From Mariniphaga sediminis (lineage in GTDB: Bacteria; Bacteroidota; Bacteroidia; Bacteroidales; Prolixibacteraceae): a stretch of DNA of 64,000 bases. The stretch is taken from positions 248,001 to 312,000 of the forward strand of contig NZ_QWET01000002.1 of the NCBI RefSeq assembly GCF_003573545.1. The letters are read 5' to 3'. Made by a program: the position numbers and the translations under genes. This document shows positions 33,415-44,102 of the stretch, piece after piece (positions within the stretch are counted from its first letter, which is position 1; the number at the start of each line of letters is the position of its first letter). The notes beneath the pieces were generated by a model. It was not told the DNA's origin. It searched no databases and worked only from the letters and a program-made list of their open reading frames with translations.

Positions 33415-35001
33415 ATGGGACTTTGGCTTCAATTATTCAATAAAATATCGCGTACCGTTAATATACTTTTGCTGCTTACCTTGTTTACACTCCTGCAACA
33501 AACCGCCGGGGCACAATCCGACAGCCTTGAGATCGGCGTCCGCGGAGTAGCCGTTTACTCTTCAGACCACCTGGTACCACTGTGGTTACATTCCAACCAG
33601 TACGGACAGATTGATGCATTTGGAAACGGGCAGTTGCTGGGCCATATTCACGCTTCCTATGAACATAGGTGGAATGAAAAATTGTCGCTTACGGCAGGCA
33701 CCGGCTTTTGGACCGATAATGAACTGGACAGGGTAACTCCGGGGCAACTGTTTGCAGCAGTCAGCTTTCAAAGCTTCACACTTATTGCAGGCAAAAAAAA
33801 TCTGGACTATTTACCCGGGCAGGAAGCCGATCCTGCATTTTTTAACTTTCGCAACATTCGCCCTATGCCGGCAATTTCCTTCGGCTTTTTTGATTACACA
33901 CCGGTTCCGTTCACCAGGGAATACCTGCAATTCAAAGCGGCACTCCTTCAAGGCCGCCTGAATGACGAACGTGAATCGCCCGGTGTTCGCCAGCCCTACT
34001 ACCATTTCAAAAGCCTTTACCTGAAAACAGGAAACCTGCCGGTAAATATTTTTGCAGGCATGAATCACTCTGTTCTTTTTGGCGGAACACTGAGCGATGG
34101 AACCGAAATACCTGTCGACTGGATAAGTACCTACCTTATCAATTCTTCTGAAACGCTGAAGGAGTTTAACCACGGCGAAGGAACCAACGCCCCCGGAGAA
34201 CATGTGGGATTAAGTGAATTCGGAATTCATTATGAAACGGACAGGATAAACCTGTTCATTTCAAAACAGGACCCAATGACCGATTATTCAGGCCTGTTTC
34301 GCTCCAAAGACAAAATACTAAACTTCAGAATCCAAATCAAAAAAACAAACTGGCTGGAAGAATTCAGCTATCAGTATGCATACACCAAACACCAAACCGG
34401 CCCGGGACTTCACCTTGCGCCATTCAGGGAAGTTGAAGATTATTCCCTTTTTCTGAAAGAGAATTTTGGTCTGGATGCGGATGTAAATACATGGGAAGAA
34501 TTTTACCCTTACCTGAAAGAATATGTAAACCGTGGGTACCCCGAGTATGGCCGCGACAATTATTTCAACCACGGAATCTACCGGTTGGGGCATTTTTACG
34601 ACGAACACTTTTATGGATATCCCCTCATGCACTCCAAAGAACAAATAAAGTACTTTAAAGATATTGATGATTTCAATTATTCTACCATAGGAAACAACCG
34701 GTTGCAGGCACACCACTTTGCAATGAAAGGCTCCATTACAAAAGGGCTTACTTATAACGCCAAAGTAACCTTTTCCGAAAATTTTGGAACCTACAATGGG
34801 TTTTACACAAAATGGCTCAACGAACGCGAAGGGTATTACTTCCGGGAGGTTAAAAAACAAAATTATTACCTACTGGAACTTTCGCAACAACTTCCCCGGA
34901 ACTTTACTGCTCAGGCAGCTTTTGGGTTCGACAGCGGATCTCTTTACCAGTCGTGGGGAATACGATGTGGAATCTCCTGGGTTATTTTTCCATTGAATTA
35001 G
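33415..35001 (+). CDS. Wzi-family capsule assembly / outer-membrane barrel protein
   Basis: A 528-residue outer-membrane protein. From the ATG at 33415 there is a good signal peptide: NKISRTVNILLLLTLFTLLQ, then QTAGAQ. The next part, GVRGVAVYSSDHLVPLWLHS then NQYGQ, is the conserved N-terminal region of Bacteroidota Wzi-like proteins, followed by alternating barrel strands such as SLTAGTGFWTDNELDRVTPG and a conserved HFMG-like GMNHSVLFGG. The protein ends WGIRCGISWVIFPLN. Wzi anchors capsular polysaccharide at the cell surface; in Bacteroidota the role is inferred from homology. The frame is open up to 33310, but that start is downstream of ilvD and upstream of the likely promoter. Confidence 0.87.
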   Translation: MGLWLQLFNKISRTVNILLLLTLFTLLQQTAGAQSDSLEIGVRGVAVYSSDHLVPLWLHSNQYGQIDAFGNGQLLGHIHASYEHRWNEKLSLTAGTGFWTDNELDRVTPGQLFAAVSFQSFTLIAGKKNLDYLPGQEADPAFFNFRNIRPMPAISFGFFDYTPVPFTREYLQFKAALLQGRLNDERESPGVRQPYYHFKSLYLKTGNLPVNIFAGMNHSVLFGGTLSDGTEIPVDWISTYLINSSETLKEFNHGEGTNAPGEHVGLSEFGIHYETDRINLFISKQDPMTDYSGLFRSKDKILNFRIQIKKTNWLEEFSYQYAYTKHQTGPGLHLAPFREVEDYSLFLKENFGLDADVNTWEEFYPYLKEYVNRGYPEYGRDNYFNHGIYRLGHFYDEHFYGYPLMHSKEQIKYFKDIDDFNYSTIGNNRLQAHHFAMKGSITKGLTYNAKVTFSENFGTYNGFYTKWLNEREGYYFREVKKQNYYLLELSQQLPRNFTAQAAFGFDSGSLYQSWGIRCGISWVIFPLN

Positions 35002-35049
35002 TATTTTTACGTACATTATTTGAAAAAGCTATCTTCAAAGCCGTTTACA

Positions 35050-35925
35050 ATGATTCAATATCTTACAAAAAAAACACAGAAATACCAGATGATCCGAAAC
35101 GTTCAACTAACCGGAACGGTGATATTCATCCTTACTCTTTTGATTTTATCACCTGCCAAAAGCGATGCTACCCCACCCTCCTCGTCGAAGAAACACAAGT
35201 GGCTGATTTCAGGCAGTGTGGGGATGGCGATTCTATCTACTGAATTCTCAAAAGAATACGTTATACTCGAAAACGAGTTCCGGCACCAACCAGGCTGGGC
35301 TTTTGATATCTCTGCGGGACGGACAATCGGCAGGCATTGGGAACCGGCCATCCGCTTTAGTCTGTTCACCCTTTCGGGAGACAGCGATTCGCCTGATTTT
35401 ACAGCCAACGGAAACCATCCCTCATTCAGCGGTCCCTTTTACCAGACTCCGGTAGAATATGTCTCTCTCAGTGGTTCATTATCCGGAGTCGTGCGGTTTT
35501 ACTTCAGGGAAGTGCCCGGAACCAACGTTGATAAGTTCCGTCTGGATCCCTATATTGAGGCAGGCGGTGGTGTCAATTCGTTTGCCACAGAGCTTCGGTA
35601 TAAAACAACTCCACCCGGAGAAACCTCACCTATTATTTTTCAAAAAGGGGTTACCAAAGGTACTCCCCCCACCAATGTAGCGCAGGCCATTTTCGGACTG
35701 GGCACAAAAATCGGGTCACCCAAAAAATGGCAAATTATATTGTCGTACACTGCGAATGTAATAAACTATGCCTGCCTGGACGGGGTGCACAATTATACAA
35801 ACGGGGTAAGAAACCATGCCAATGGAATTGTATCAAAATTTACAGCGGGAATTGTAATTCCGCTTGGAACCATGGAAGTTTCTCCCCGTCAGGAAAAAGG
35901 AGATAACCTCCCCTGGGCGAATTAA
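35050..35925 (+). CDS. Outer-membrane beta-barrel protein of unknown function
   Basis: About 291 residues from the ATG at 35050. A hydrophobic signal segment (GTVIFILTLLILSPAKSDA) is preceded by a basic stretch; starts at 35020 (TTG) or 35089 (ATG) are also possible. The mature part reads as an eight-strand-type barrel: WLISGSVGMAILSTEFS, WAFDISAGRTIGRHWEPAIR, YVSLSGSLSGVVRFYFRE, LDPYIEAGGGVNSF and a last strand VSKFTAGIVIPLG. No family was recognised beyond a general OmpA/OmpW-like outline. It follows the Wzi gene by about 50 bp and may be part of the same envelope transcript. Confidence 0.72.
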   Translation: MIQYLTKKTQKYQMIRNVQLTGTVIFILTLLILSPAKSDATPPSSSKKHKWLISGSVGMAILSTEFSKEYVILENEFRHQPGWAFDISAGRTIGRHWEPAIRFSLFTLSGDSDSPDFTANGNHPSFSGPFYQTPVEYVSLSGSLSGVVRFYFREVPGTNVDKFRLDPYIEAGGGVNSFATELRYKTTPPGETSPIIFQKGVTKGTPPTNVAQAIFGLGTKIGSPKKWQIILSYTANVINYACLDGVHNYTNGVRNHANGIVSKFTAGIVIPLGTMEVSPRQEKGDNLPWAN

Positions 35926-36211
35926 CACTTTTTTAATGCAGGCAACCGACCAACATAAGCGATAAAGAGGTGTACCTGTTACAAAGTTTGCGGTTATTCT
36001 CATTGACATTCCGAAATAATAAAAATCAGAAAAAAAACATCCATTTTACACCTTGGTTTGAAAACCCAAAATTATTGAACGCTGCGAAGGCGAACTCTTT
36101 TTATTTTCAAAAAACTGACTGACAAATAATTTTATAATTCGCACAATTATTTAACATTTTTTTGTCTATTTTGCAGTTCCGCAACAAAATGTAAGCTAAA
36201 CAAGATAAAAC

Positions 36212-39200
36212 ATGGGCAAATTCATACCACAATTTTCCGACTTCAAAATTACGCGAAAGCTGGCCATCCTTATATACATTTTTGTATTCGGCATCATCAT
36301 TATGGGATTGGCTGCCTATGTTCTGTTTAAATCAAGTGAATCATTTACCATGTTGGGAAATGAGAACAGAGTTTTTGTAGAAACTTTCGATTCAGGTGTC
36401 GCCCATTTTTACAAATATGAAGTTTCAGGAAATAACGGAGAACTGGAAAAAGCCTACGAATATTTTAGTCATGCCTTTAACATTGTATCTGTTTTTGCCA
36501 AAGCAGACAGCCTTATGAATGTTATGCCCCGGGAAGAATGGGAATCCTATTTTCTTGAAATTTTCAAAGAAGGTTTTGATAACGACATTGATAAAATCAA
36601 ATTTATGGGTGCTCAGATACGTGTATTTGACAACATTAACCATAAAAAACTGGATGAGATCCAGCAAATTGCAGCAGATATTTCGCTGTTTATCCAAAAC
36701 ATTACGTCATTAGTCGACTCATACAGGGAAAACAAATCGCCCGAAAAACTGACCCGCCTTCAAGCTGAATTTCCCAAAATTCGGTCCTATACCCAAAGGT
36801 TTACTTGGAAATTATATGAGCTTAACAAATACGTTACCAATTCATTCGCTGCCCTCATTATTTTCCTCGCTTTGTTTTTGATTCTTACAAGCACGTTGAT
36901 TTCCAGAAGGATCAACAAGTCCATTTCTGATCCAATCACCAAACTGGCGGATAATTTTGAAAAGATGGCCAGCGGTAACATCAAACCCTCAGTAAAAATA
37001 GACTCCAAAAATGAAATCGGCCAGTTATCAAGATCGTTTTCGCAACTTCAAACCAACCTTCAGGATATTATTTCACATTCAAAAAAAATTGCACAAGGCG
37101 ACTATAGCGATAAACTAGAACCAAAATCGGAAGAGGACGAACTCGCTCCGGCGCTGAACAAAATGGCCTATCAACTGGAACAAACAGAAATAAACCACCG
37201 AAAGGAAAACTGGTTGCAAAAAGGCATAAACGGCCTCGACGACCACATAAGGGGCAACCATTCGGTAAGGGACCTATCCGGAAAAATTATCACTTACCTG
37301 AGCCACTTTCTTAAAATTGAACTGGCCGCTATTTATGTTTTTGACGAAACGATTGACCAGCTCAGCTTCGCAAGTTCTGTCGGGTTAAACACAGCAGAGC
37401 TGAAAGAAAATATTAAAATCGGGGAAGGACTTATCGGCAAAGCGGCGCTGGAAGGCTCCCTGCAAATTGTGGATACGAAAAAGAAATATCACAAAATTTT
37501 CAGTGCAACAGGAGAAATAATTCCTGAAAAAATATACCTGCTGCCCCTGTTTTATAACGAAAGCATTCAGGGCGTTATTGAACTGGCACCGGTCAATGAG
37601 TTATCCGATATTAAAATTGAATTTCTGAGCTCAATTGCCGAAAGAATATCCGTAAGTATCACAGCTTCTGTGGCAAGGGAACGCCATAAAGAGTTGCTTG
37701 AAAAAACGTTGGATCAGGCAGAAACGTTACGTGCCCGCGATGAAGAACTTAGCAAAAAGCTGGAAGAAATTACCCGGATACAGGAAAGCCTTATCAGGGA
37801 AAAAGCGTTGCTCGACTCCATGCTGCATACCCTTCCCGATTCGGTTTATTTTAAAGATATCGACAGCAAATTCCTGCGAATCAGCAAATCGATGGCAAAC
37901 CGATTTGGGGTGAAAGTACCGGAAGAAGTTATTGGCAAATCCGATTTCGATTTCCGTTCCCGGGAAGAAGCTCAATTATATTTTGATGAGGAACAGAAAA
38001 TTATAAAAGATGGAGAAGGGGTTGTGGATGAAATCCGCCAAAGCATTGATAAAGACGGAAAGGAAAATTGGACTTCCGTAACCAAGCTTCCGATGTATGA
38101 CGAAACCGGAAAGTGTATCGGCACATTTGGCATATCGAAAAACGTTACCCAAATCAAACAACTGGAAGTAGAAGTAAAAAAACAAAACGAACAACTGCTT
38201 TCCAATCAGAAAGAGCTGATGGATGTAAACCACCTGCTAAAGCAGCAACAAGAGGAACTCAAATCAACAAACGAAGAATTGAAGTCTCAGGAAGAAGAAC
38301 TTAGGGTGGCAAACGAAGAGATGAAATCGCAGGAAGAAGAGCTCAGAGTGGCCAATGAAGAACTGGCGGAGCAAACAAAAATTCTGGCCGAAAATGAAAA
38401 AAACCTAAAAAAACAACGGGAAAAGCTTAAAGAAACCAACCAGGAACTGAAACTGGCAAGCCAATACAAATCGGAGTTTCTCGCCAATATGTCGCACGAG
38501 TTGCGTACTCCGCTAAACAGCTTGTTAATTCTTTCCAAACTGCTTAGCAACAATAAAAAAGGAAACTTAACAGAAGATCAGCTAAAATCGGTAAATATTA
38601 TCCACAAAAGTGGAAAAGACTTACTCGATCTAATCAATGAAATTCTCGACCTTTCGAAAATAGAAGCGGGCAAAATGACTTACAATTTTGACGAAGTTTC
38701 TGTCGACGACATAAAGTCTGAAGTTATCCAGCATTTCGGGCCGGTAGCCGAAAATAAAGCGTTGACGTTGGAGGTCAATCAGCCAGATGACTTTCCCAAA
38801 ACCATCTTCACGGACAAACAGCGGCTAATGCAGATAATCAGGAACCTTCTCTCGAATGCGTTTAAATTCACCAACTCCGGCGGGGTGAAGGTTAACATGG
38901 GAATTACCCCATCGACGGCCAAACTGGTTAATCCCGATCTGAGCCACCGGAATACATTTTTTATTGCCGTTGAAGACACGGGGGTGGGAATCCCCGAAGG
39001 GAAAGCAGAAGAAATCTTTGAGGCCTTTCAGCAGGCTGACGGAAGTATTTCGCGAAAGTATGGCGGAACCGGACTGGGACTTTCCATATCGAAGCACCTG
39101 ACCCACGTTTTGGGAGGTGAGATACATGTAAAAAGCGCTGAAGGCAAAGGTTCTGTTTTTACGGTTTACCTGCCCTCAGACAGAAACCTGGTTGGGAAAG

Positions 39201-40483
39201 TTTACAACGAACCCGGAACAGAAAAAAAACAGGTGGAACGCGTTGAAGAACCTGCATCAACGACGTACGAAACGGCCGAAGAAGAATTTGACAAGAACGA
39301 ACTCCCGGCTTTTATCGACGACGACCGGAATTTGGATCCCTCCGGACTAATGGTGCTTATCATCCATAATGAAAAGAAAAAGGCGCATAAACTACTCGAA
39401 CTTTGCCATAAGAAAAACTTCAATGCCCTGGTGGCAGCCAGTATCAGCGAAGGCATCAGACTGGCTTCTGCATTTTCGCTGCAGGCCATTATCATTTCCT
39501 CCGAATTAAATGACTCAAACGAATTCCAAAACCTAAAGAACAACAAATTTACCAGGCAGTTGCCCCTCCACTTTGTGTCACGGATTGAAGATTCAATCCT
39601 TGACAACATAGATGATTTAAGAACGCCCGAATCAGTTCCTTTGGAAAATATTACACAAAACATTGAAAACAAAATAAGCAAAGAGTACAAACAAATACTG
39701 GTAGTGGAAGACGATCCCGGCACGCGCGAAGCCATTCACATACTTTTTGAAGACAAGGACATAATCCTTCACGAAGCCAATACCGGGCAGCAGGCTTATG
39801 AAATGATTTCAGCCAAAGCATTCGACTGTATTATCCTGGATCTGGGGCTTCCCGACTTCTCAGGAAACGAACTACTGAAAAAGCTAAAAGCAGGGAATAT
39901 TCCCATCCCAAATGTCATTATTCATACAGCCAGGGAACTTTCGGCCAAAGAGCTTCGGGAATTGCACAAATTTTCCGACTCTATTGTAATAAAAGGGATC
40001 AAGTCCGATGAGCGGTTAATGGATGAAGTTACCCTTTTCTTACACCAGGTGGCGAATAAACTTCCGAGGAAAGTGCAGATAAAAACAGAAGTGCCGGACA
40101 AAAATGGGTTTAAAGGGAAAAAAGTACTGTTGGTAGACGATGATATCCGAAATGTTTTTGCCCTGGCCCAAATACTGGAAGAACGAGAAATTGAAGTGAT
40201 GGAAGCGGAAAACGGAGAGGTTGCCGTTGAAACACTGAAAAAAAACAGAGACATAGACCTTGTATTAATGGACATTATGATGCCGGTAATGGACGGGTAC
40301 GAAGCGATGAAAATTATCAGGAATACGCCTGGAATAGATGACATCCCGATTATTACCCTTTCGGCAAAAGCCATGAAAGAAGATTACCAAAGAGCCATCA
40401 ATAACGGGGCGAACGACTATATATCGAAACCGGTAGATGTTTCGAAACTTTTATCTTTATTAAAAATATGGTTGTTTAAATAA
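36212..40483 (+). CDS. Hybrid sensor histidine kinase with HAMP, GAF, PAS and three receiver-like domains
   Basis: A 1423-residue membrane kinase. Two membrane helices (about 16-40 and 213-233) enclose an exported sensor of about 170 residues. Then come HAMP (about 234-290, [20 protein letters not shown]), GAF (about 350-490), a coiled coil, PAS (about 540-650, [20 protein letters not shown]), a long Glu-rich coiled coil (655-750) with [17 protein letters not shown] units, HisKA with His762 in [12 protein letters not shown], and HATPase. The C-terminus has a degenerate receiver lacking the phospho-acceptor Asp (about 1045-1160), a receiver with Asp1210 and a receiver with Asp1354. It heads a four-gene operon with a second hybrid kinase, CheR and CheB. 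The ligand is unknown. Confidence 0.92.
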   Translation: MGKFIPQFSDFKITRKLAILIYIFVFGIIIMGLAAYVLFKSSESFTMLGNENRVFVETFDSGVAHFYKYEVSGNNGELEKAYEYFSHAFNIVSVFAKADSLMNVMPREEWESYFLEIFKEGFDNDIDKIKFMGAQIRVFDNINHKKLDEIQQIAADISLFIQNITSLVDSYRENKSPEKLTRLQAEFPKIRSYTQRFTWKLYELNKYVTNSFAALIIFLALFLILTSTLISRRINKSISDPITKLADNFEKMASGNIKPSVKIDSKNEIGQLSRSFSQLQTNLQDIISHSKKIAQGDYSDKLEPKSEEDELAPALNKMAYQLEQTEINHRKENWLQKGINGLDDHIRGNHSVRDLSGKIITYLSHFLKIELAAIYVFDETIDQLSFASSVGLNTAELKENIKIGEGLIGKAALEGSLQIVDTKKKYHKIFSATGEIIPEKIYLLPLFYNESIQGVIELAPVNELSDIKIEFLSSIAERISVSITASVARERHKELLEKTLDQAETLRARDEELSKKLEEITRIQESLIREKALLDSMLHTLPDSVYFKDIDSKFLRISKSMANRFGVKVPEEVIGKSDFDFRSREEAQLYFDEEQKIIKDGEGVVDEIRQSIDKDGKENWTSVTKLPMYDETGKCIGTFGISKNVTQIKQLEVEVKKQNEQLLSNQKELMDVNHLLKQQQEELKSTNEELKSQEEELRVANEEMKSQEEELRVANEELAEQTKILAENEKNLKKQREKLKETNQELKLASQYKSEFLANMSHELRTPLNSLLILSKLLSNNKKGNLTEDQLKSVNIIHKSGKDLLDLINEILDLSKIEAGKMTYNFDEVSVDDIKSEVIQHFGPVAENKALTLEVNQPDDFPKTIFTDKQRLMQIIRNLLSNAFKFTNSGGVKVNMGITPSTAKLVNPDLSHRNTFFIAVEDTGVGIPEGKAEEIFEAFQQADGSISRKYGGTGLGLSISKHLTHVLGGEIHVKSAEGKGSVFTVYLPSDRNLVGKVYNEPGTEKKQVERVEEPASTTYETAEEEFDKNELPAFIDDDRNLDPSGLMVLIIHNEKKKAHKLLELCHKKNFNALVAASISEGIRLASAFSLQAIIISSELNDSNEFQNLKNNKFTRQLPLHFVSRIEDSILDNIDDLRTPESVPLENITQNIENKISKEYKQILVVEDDPGTREAIHILFEDKDIILHEANTGQQAYEMISAKAFDCIILDLGLPDFSGNELLKKLKAGNIPIPNVIIHTARELSAKELRELHKFSDSIVIKGIKSDERLMDEVTLFLHQVANKLPRKVQIKTEVPDKNGFKGKKVLLVDDDIRNVFALAQILEEREIEVMEAENGEVAVETLKKNRDIDLVLMDIMMPVMDGYEAMKIIRNTPGIDDIPIITLSAKAMKEDYQRAINNGANDYISKPVDVSKLLSLLKIWLFK
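38282..38365 (+). repeat. Tandem 42-bp coding repeat in the kinase coiled coil
   Basis: Two consecutive 14-codon units (38282-38323, 38324-38365) encode [13 protein letters not shown] followed by M or L. The DNA differs at several synonymous positions, so the duplication is old and the protein sequence is conserved. Confidence 0.85.
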
Positions 40484-40484
40484 A

Positions 40485-42074
40485 ATGGAAAGACCTAAAA
40501 TACTGATTGTAGACGACTTAATCGAAAACCTTGTCAGCCTGGAAATGATTCTGGGAGATTTCGATGTTGATTTTGTCAGATCCACCTCCGGAATGGAGGC
40601 ACTCAGAATTACACAGAAAAATGATTTTGCCATGGCCATTCTGGATGTGCAGATGCCCGGAATGGATGGTTACGAGACTTTATCCCTAATGCGAAAAAGA
40701 AAAAAGACCAGGTACCTTCCTGTCATTTTTGTTTCAGCCATCCATCAAAGCGATCTGCATATAATCAAAGGAATAGAAACCGGCGCCGTAGATTTTATAC
40801 CCAAACCGATCATTCCTGAAATTTTGGTTGGTAAGGTAAAAATATTCCTCGACCTGTTTGCGCAGAAACAGGAACTGAAAGGGGTTCTCAAAAGGCTGGA
40901 AGAAAATAACAAAGAGCTCGAAGTTCAAAAAAACAAAGCAGAAGAGGCCACCCGGGCAAAATCGATATTCCTGGCAAACATGTCACATGAAATCCGCACT
41001 CCCCTAAACGGAATAATCGGAATTTCGAAATTACTGGAAGAATCAGGATTGAATGAGGACCAGAAAGAACTAACCGAAATAATAGCTACATCAGGTGAAA
41101 ACCTGTTGAATATCATTAACGACATCCTCGATTTTTCAAAAATTGAATCAGGCCAGATTCAACTTGAAAACATTGATTTTATACTTTTTGATATCGTCAA
41201 CACCATTGTTAAACTACTGAAATTTAAGGCTGACACAAAAGGAATCAGACTTTCCGTGGATATAGACAATAATATACCGCGAACCTTAACGGGTGATCCC
41301 TACAGGCTCAACCAGGTTATTACCAACCTGGTAAACAATGCCATTAAATTTACGGAGAAAGGCCGTGTAAAGATATCGGTTAAACCACTAAAAAAAGAAG
41401 GCCAAAATATCGTTTTGTTATTTAAAGTTACCGATACCGGGATCGGAATTTCGGAAGAAGACCAAAAGAAGTTATTCAGGGAATTTTCTCAAACAAATAT
41501 TTCCATTGCACGGAAATACGGGGGAACCGGGTTAGGCCTGAATATATGCAGAAACCTGGTTTTCCTGATGGACGGAGAAATAGGTGTTGAAAGTACTCCC
41601 GGAAAAGGATCGGAATTCTGGTTTAGTTTAAAATTCGGTTACAGGGAAAGGAAAAATGGTAAAACAGATACTCCCGAAAACAGAGAGATTCCCAGGGATA
41701 TAAAAATACTATATGCCGAAGATAATCTTGTTAACCAGCGGGTAACGCAACTTCTGCTTCAAAAAATCGGAATTGTTTGTGATATTGCTGAAAACGGGAA
41801 GAAAGCATTCGACATGTTTAAATCAAACGGCTACGACCTGATACTGATGGATATGCAGATGCCGGAGGTTGACGGACTCGAATCTACCCGTAAAATAAGG
41901 GAACACGAAGCAGCCCATAAAATCAACAAACCCGTATATATTGCGGCAGTAACAGCAAATGCATTTTCAGAAGATAAAAGAAGATGTTTTGAGATAGGAA
42001 TGAATGATTTTATCAGTAAACCATTTAATGTAGCTGAATTAAAGAAAATTATCAGAAATGCCGTCAGAAACTAA
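40485..42074 (+). CDS. Soluble hybrid histidine kinase, receiver-HisKA-HATPase-receiver
   Basis: A 529-residue cytosolic protein. An N-terminal receiver (1-120) has DD at 10-11 and Asp54 in [14 protein letters not shown] coiled coil (about 125-160) leads to HisKA with His168 in [16 protein letters not shown], HATPase (about 270-390, [38 protein letters not shown]), and a second receiver (about 402-525) with Asp456 in [11 protein letters not shown]. No membrane segment. It begins one base after the preceding kinase stop and overlaps cheR by 17 bp. The first receiver may be the target of the upstream kinase, giving a phosphorelay (inference). Confidence 0.93.
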   Translation: MERPKILIVDDLIENLVSLEMILGDFDVDFVRSTSGMEALRITQKNDFAMAILDVQMPGMDGYETLSLMRKRKKTRYLPVIFVSAIHQSDLHIIKGIETGAVDFIPKPIIPEILVGKVKIFLDLFAQKQELKGVLKRLEENNKELEVQKNKAEEATRAKSIFLANMSHEIRTPLNGIIGISKLLEESGLNEDQKELTEIIATSGENLLNIINDILDFSKIESGQIQLENIDFILFDIVNTIVKLLKFKADTKGIRLSVDIDNNIPRTLTGDPYRLNQVITNLVNNAIKFTEKGRVKISVKPLKKEGQNIVLLFKVTDTGIGISEEDQKKLFREFSQTNISIARKYGGTGLGLNICRNLVFLMDGEIGVESTPGKGSEFWFSLKFGYRERKNGKTDTPENREIPRDIKILYAEDNLVNQRVTQLLLQKIGIVCDIAENGKKAFDMFKSNGYDLILMDMQMPEVDGLESTRKIREHEAAHKINKPVYIAAVTANAFSEDKRRCFEIGMNDFISKPFNVAELKKIIRNAVRN

Positions 42075-42933
42075 AAACGACAGGATATTTCCGGTAAGCC
42101 CGGAGAAAAACGACACACAAAACATTGAGCTCGACCTTCTGCTGCAGGCCGTATTCCTGAAATACGGATACGATTTTAGAAACTACAGCAAGGCACACCT
42201 GAAACGACGAATCAACCAGCGACTAAACATAAGTAATTTAGAGACCATTTCGGAACTTCAAAACAAGATACTTTGGGATAAGGAATTTTTTCGGCTTTTT
42301 CTCAAAGACCTTTCCATCAATGTGACCGAAATGTTTCGCGATCCTGATTTTTATGCTGCTTTCAGAGAAAAAGTTGTTTCCGTTTTAAAAACGTATGCAC
42401 ACATCAAAGTATGGCATGCCGGATGTGCTACCGGTGAAGAAGTATATTCCCTGGCCATCATCCTGAAAGAAGAAAACCTGTTAGCGCGCACACAAATTTA
42501 CGCTACCGATATTAATAAAAGTGTGTTGGAAACAGCCAAACAGGGAATTTACAGTAAAAAAGAGATGGAACTTTACGAAAGGAATTACAAAGAGGCCGGA
42601 GGAAAGGGTGAGCTCTCCAACTACTACACCTCAAAATACGGTTCTGTATTGTTCGACAAATCACTTTCCAAAAACATTGTATTTGCCGATCACAATCTTG
42701 TAACCGACGGGGTGTTTGCCGAAGTCCATTTAATCTTTTGCAGGAACGTCCTGATATACTTTGACAAACTCCTGCAGAATAAAGTGCTGGGCCTGTTTTC
42801 AGACAGCCTTGCCAAACGGGGATTTTTATGCCTTGGTACCAAAGAAAGCCTGAAATTTACCGACTATGAAAATAAGTTCCAGGCAGTAGATAAGAAAATG
42901 AGAATTTACAAAAAATTATATATACCGAAATGA
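42058..42933 (+). CDS. cheR: CheR-type protein-glutamate methyltransferase
   Basis: A 291-residue protein with the CheR N-terminal helical domain ([30 protein letters not shown]) and the SAM-binding domain with [37 protein letters not shown] and [20 protein letters not shown]. CheR transfers methyl groups from SAM to glutamates of chemoreceptors. The [10 protein letters not shown] segment is the usual catalytic loop. No receptor gene is in the window, so the target may be the Glu-rich coiled coil of the upstream kinase. It overlaps both neighbours (17 bp and 4 bp), so all are translationally coupled. Confidence 0.93.
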   Translation: MPSETKNDRIFPVSPEKNDTQNIELDLLLQAVFLKYGYDFRNYSKAHLKRRINQRLNISNLETISELQNKILWDKEFFRLFLKDLSINVTEMFRDPDFYAAFREKVVSVLKTYAHIKVWHAGCATGEEVYSLAIILKEENLLARTQIYATDINKSVLETAKQGIYSKKEMELYERNYKEAGGKGELSNYYTSKYGSVLFDKSLSKNIVFADHNLVTDGVFAEVHLIFCRNVLIYFDKLLQNKVLGLFSDSLAKRGFLCLGTKESLKFTDYENKFQAVDKKMRIYKKLYIPK

Positions 42934-43496
42934 TTAAAGCAGTTGCTATTGGCACATCTTATGGAGGAATGGAGGCAATACGGACCCTGCTTTCAAAACT
43001 CCCTGATAGTTTTCATTTACCGGTTATTATCGTTTTACATATCGGGAATAATAATATCACTTCCTTTCTGACGCAGTTGAACAAAAAAACATACTTCACT
43101 GTAAAAGAAGCTGAAGATAAAGAAACGATAAGGGAAAAAACCGTTTACTTTGCTCCGCCAAACTACCACCTGCAAGTTGAGGATGATTATTCGTTTAGCC
43201 TTTCGACAGACAAAAAGATAAATTACTCGCGCCCATCCATCGATGTTTTGTTTGAAACCTCTGCCTGGACATTTAAAGAGAGGCTTGTTGGCATTTTGCT
43301 CACAGGCTCTAATTACGACGGCGCCCGGGGACTTCTAACCATCAAAAAATACGGGGGAAAAACCATCGTGGAGAATCCTGAAACGGCTTTTGCCCAATCT
43401 ATGCCTTCTGCTGCAACAGAACTCTTCGAGCCGGATTATGTACTTGACCTTGAAAATATTGCTGACAAATTACTTGAATTAAGCAACGAGAGCTAA
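42930..43496 (+). CDS. cheB: CheB-type methylesterase catalytic domain without receiver
   Basis: A 188-residue protein that contains only the methylesterase domain. The catalytic triad is visible as Ser10 in AIGTSYGGMEA, His37 in VLHIGNN and Asp130 in LTGSNYDGARG. APPNYHLQVE and ENPETAFAQSMPSAA are further family marks. Ordinary CheB has an N-terminal receiver that controls the esterase; that is missing here, so control must come from elsewhere. It ends the operon, followed by a strong hairpin. Confidence 0.92.
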   Translation: MIKAVAIGTSYGGMEAIRTLLSKLPDSFHLPVIIVLHIGNNNITSFLTQLNKKTYFTVKEAEDKETIREKTVYFAPPNYHLQVEDDYSFSLSTDKKINYSRPSIDVLFETSAWTFKERLVGILLTGSNYDGARGLLTIKKYGGKTIVENPETAFAQSMPSAATELFEPDYVLDLENIADKLLELSNES

Positions 43497-43520
43497 GGGG
43501 AGAAACAATTCAACTTAACA

Positions 43521-43575
43521 GATTCAACCCGGGATGTTATCACCACCGGGTTGAATCGAACCGGGCTTCAGCCCG
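43521..43575. terminator. Bidirectional terminator between cheB and the V-ATPase operon
   Basis: GATTCAACCCGG (43521-43532) pairs perfectly with CCGGGTTGAATC (43546-43557). A second small hairpin, CGGGC-TTCA-GCCCG (43562-43575), follows. It lies between convergent genes. No long T run, so efficiency is uncertain. Confidence 0.6.
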
Positions 43576-43612
43576 TAAACCTTATAACACAACCAGACAC
43601 TTTGTAATCCTT

Positions 43613-44098
<486 letters not shown>

Positions 44099-44102
44099 TT
44101 AT

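Noticed and set aside
34318-34860. 180-codon open frame antisense to the Wzi gene
   Set aside because: Shadow of a barrel protein rich in Lys/Glu/Asn codons; no family features.
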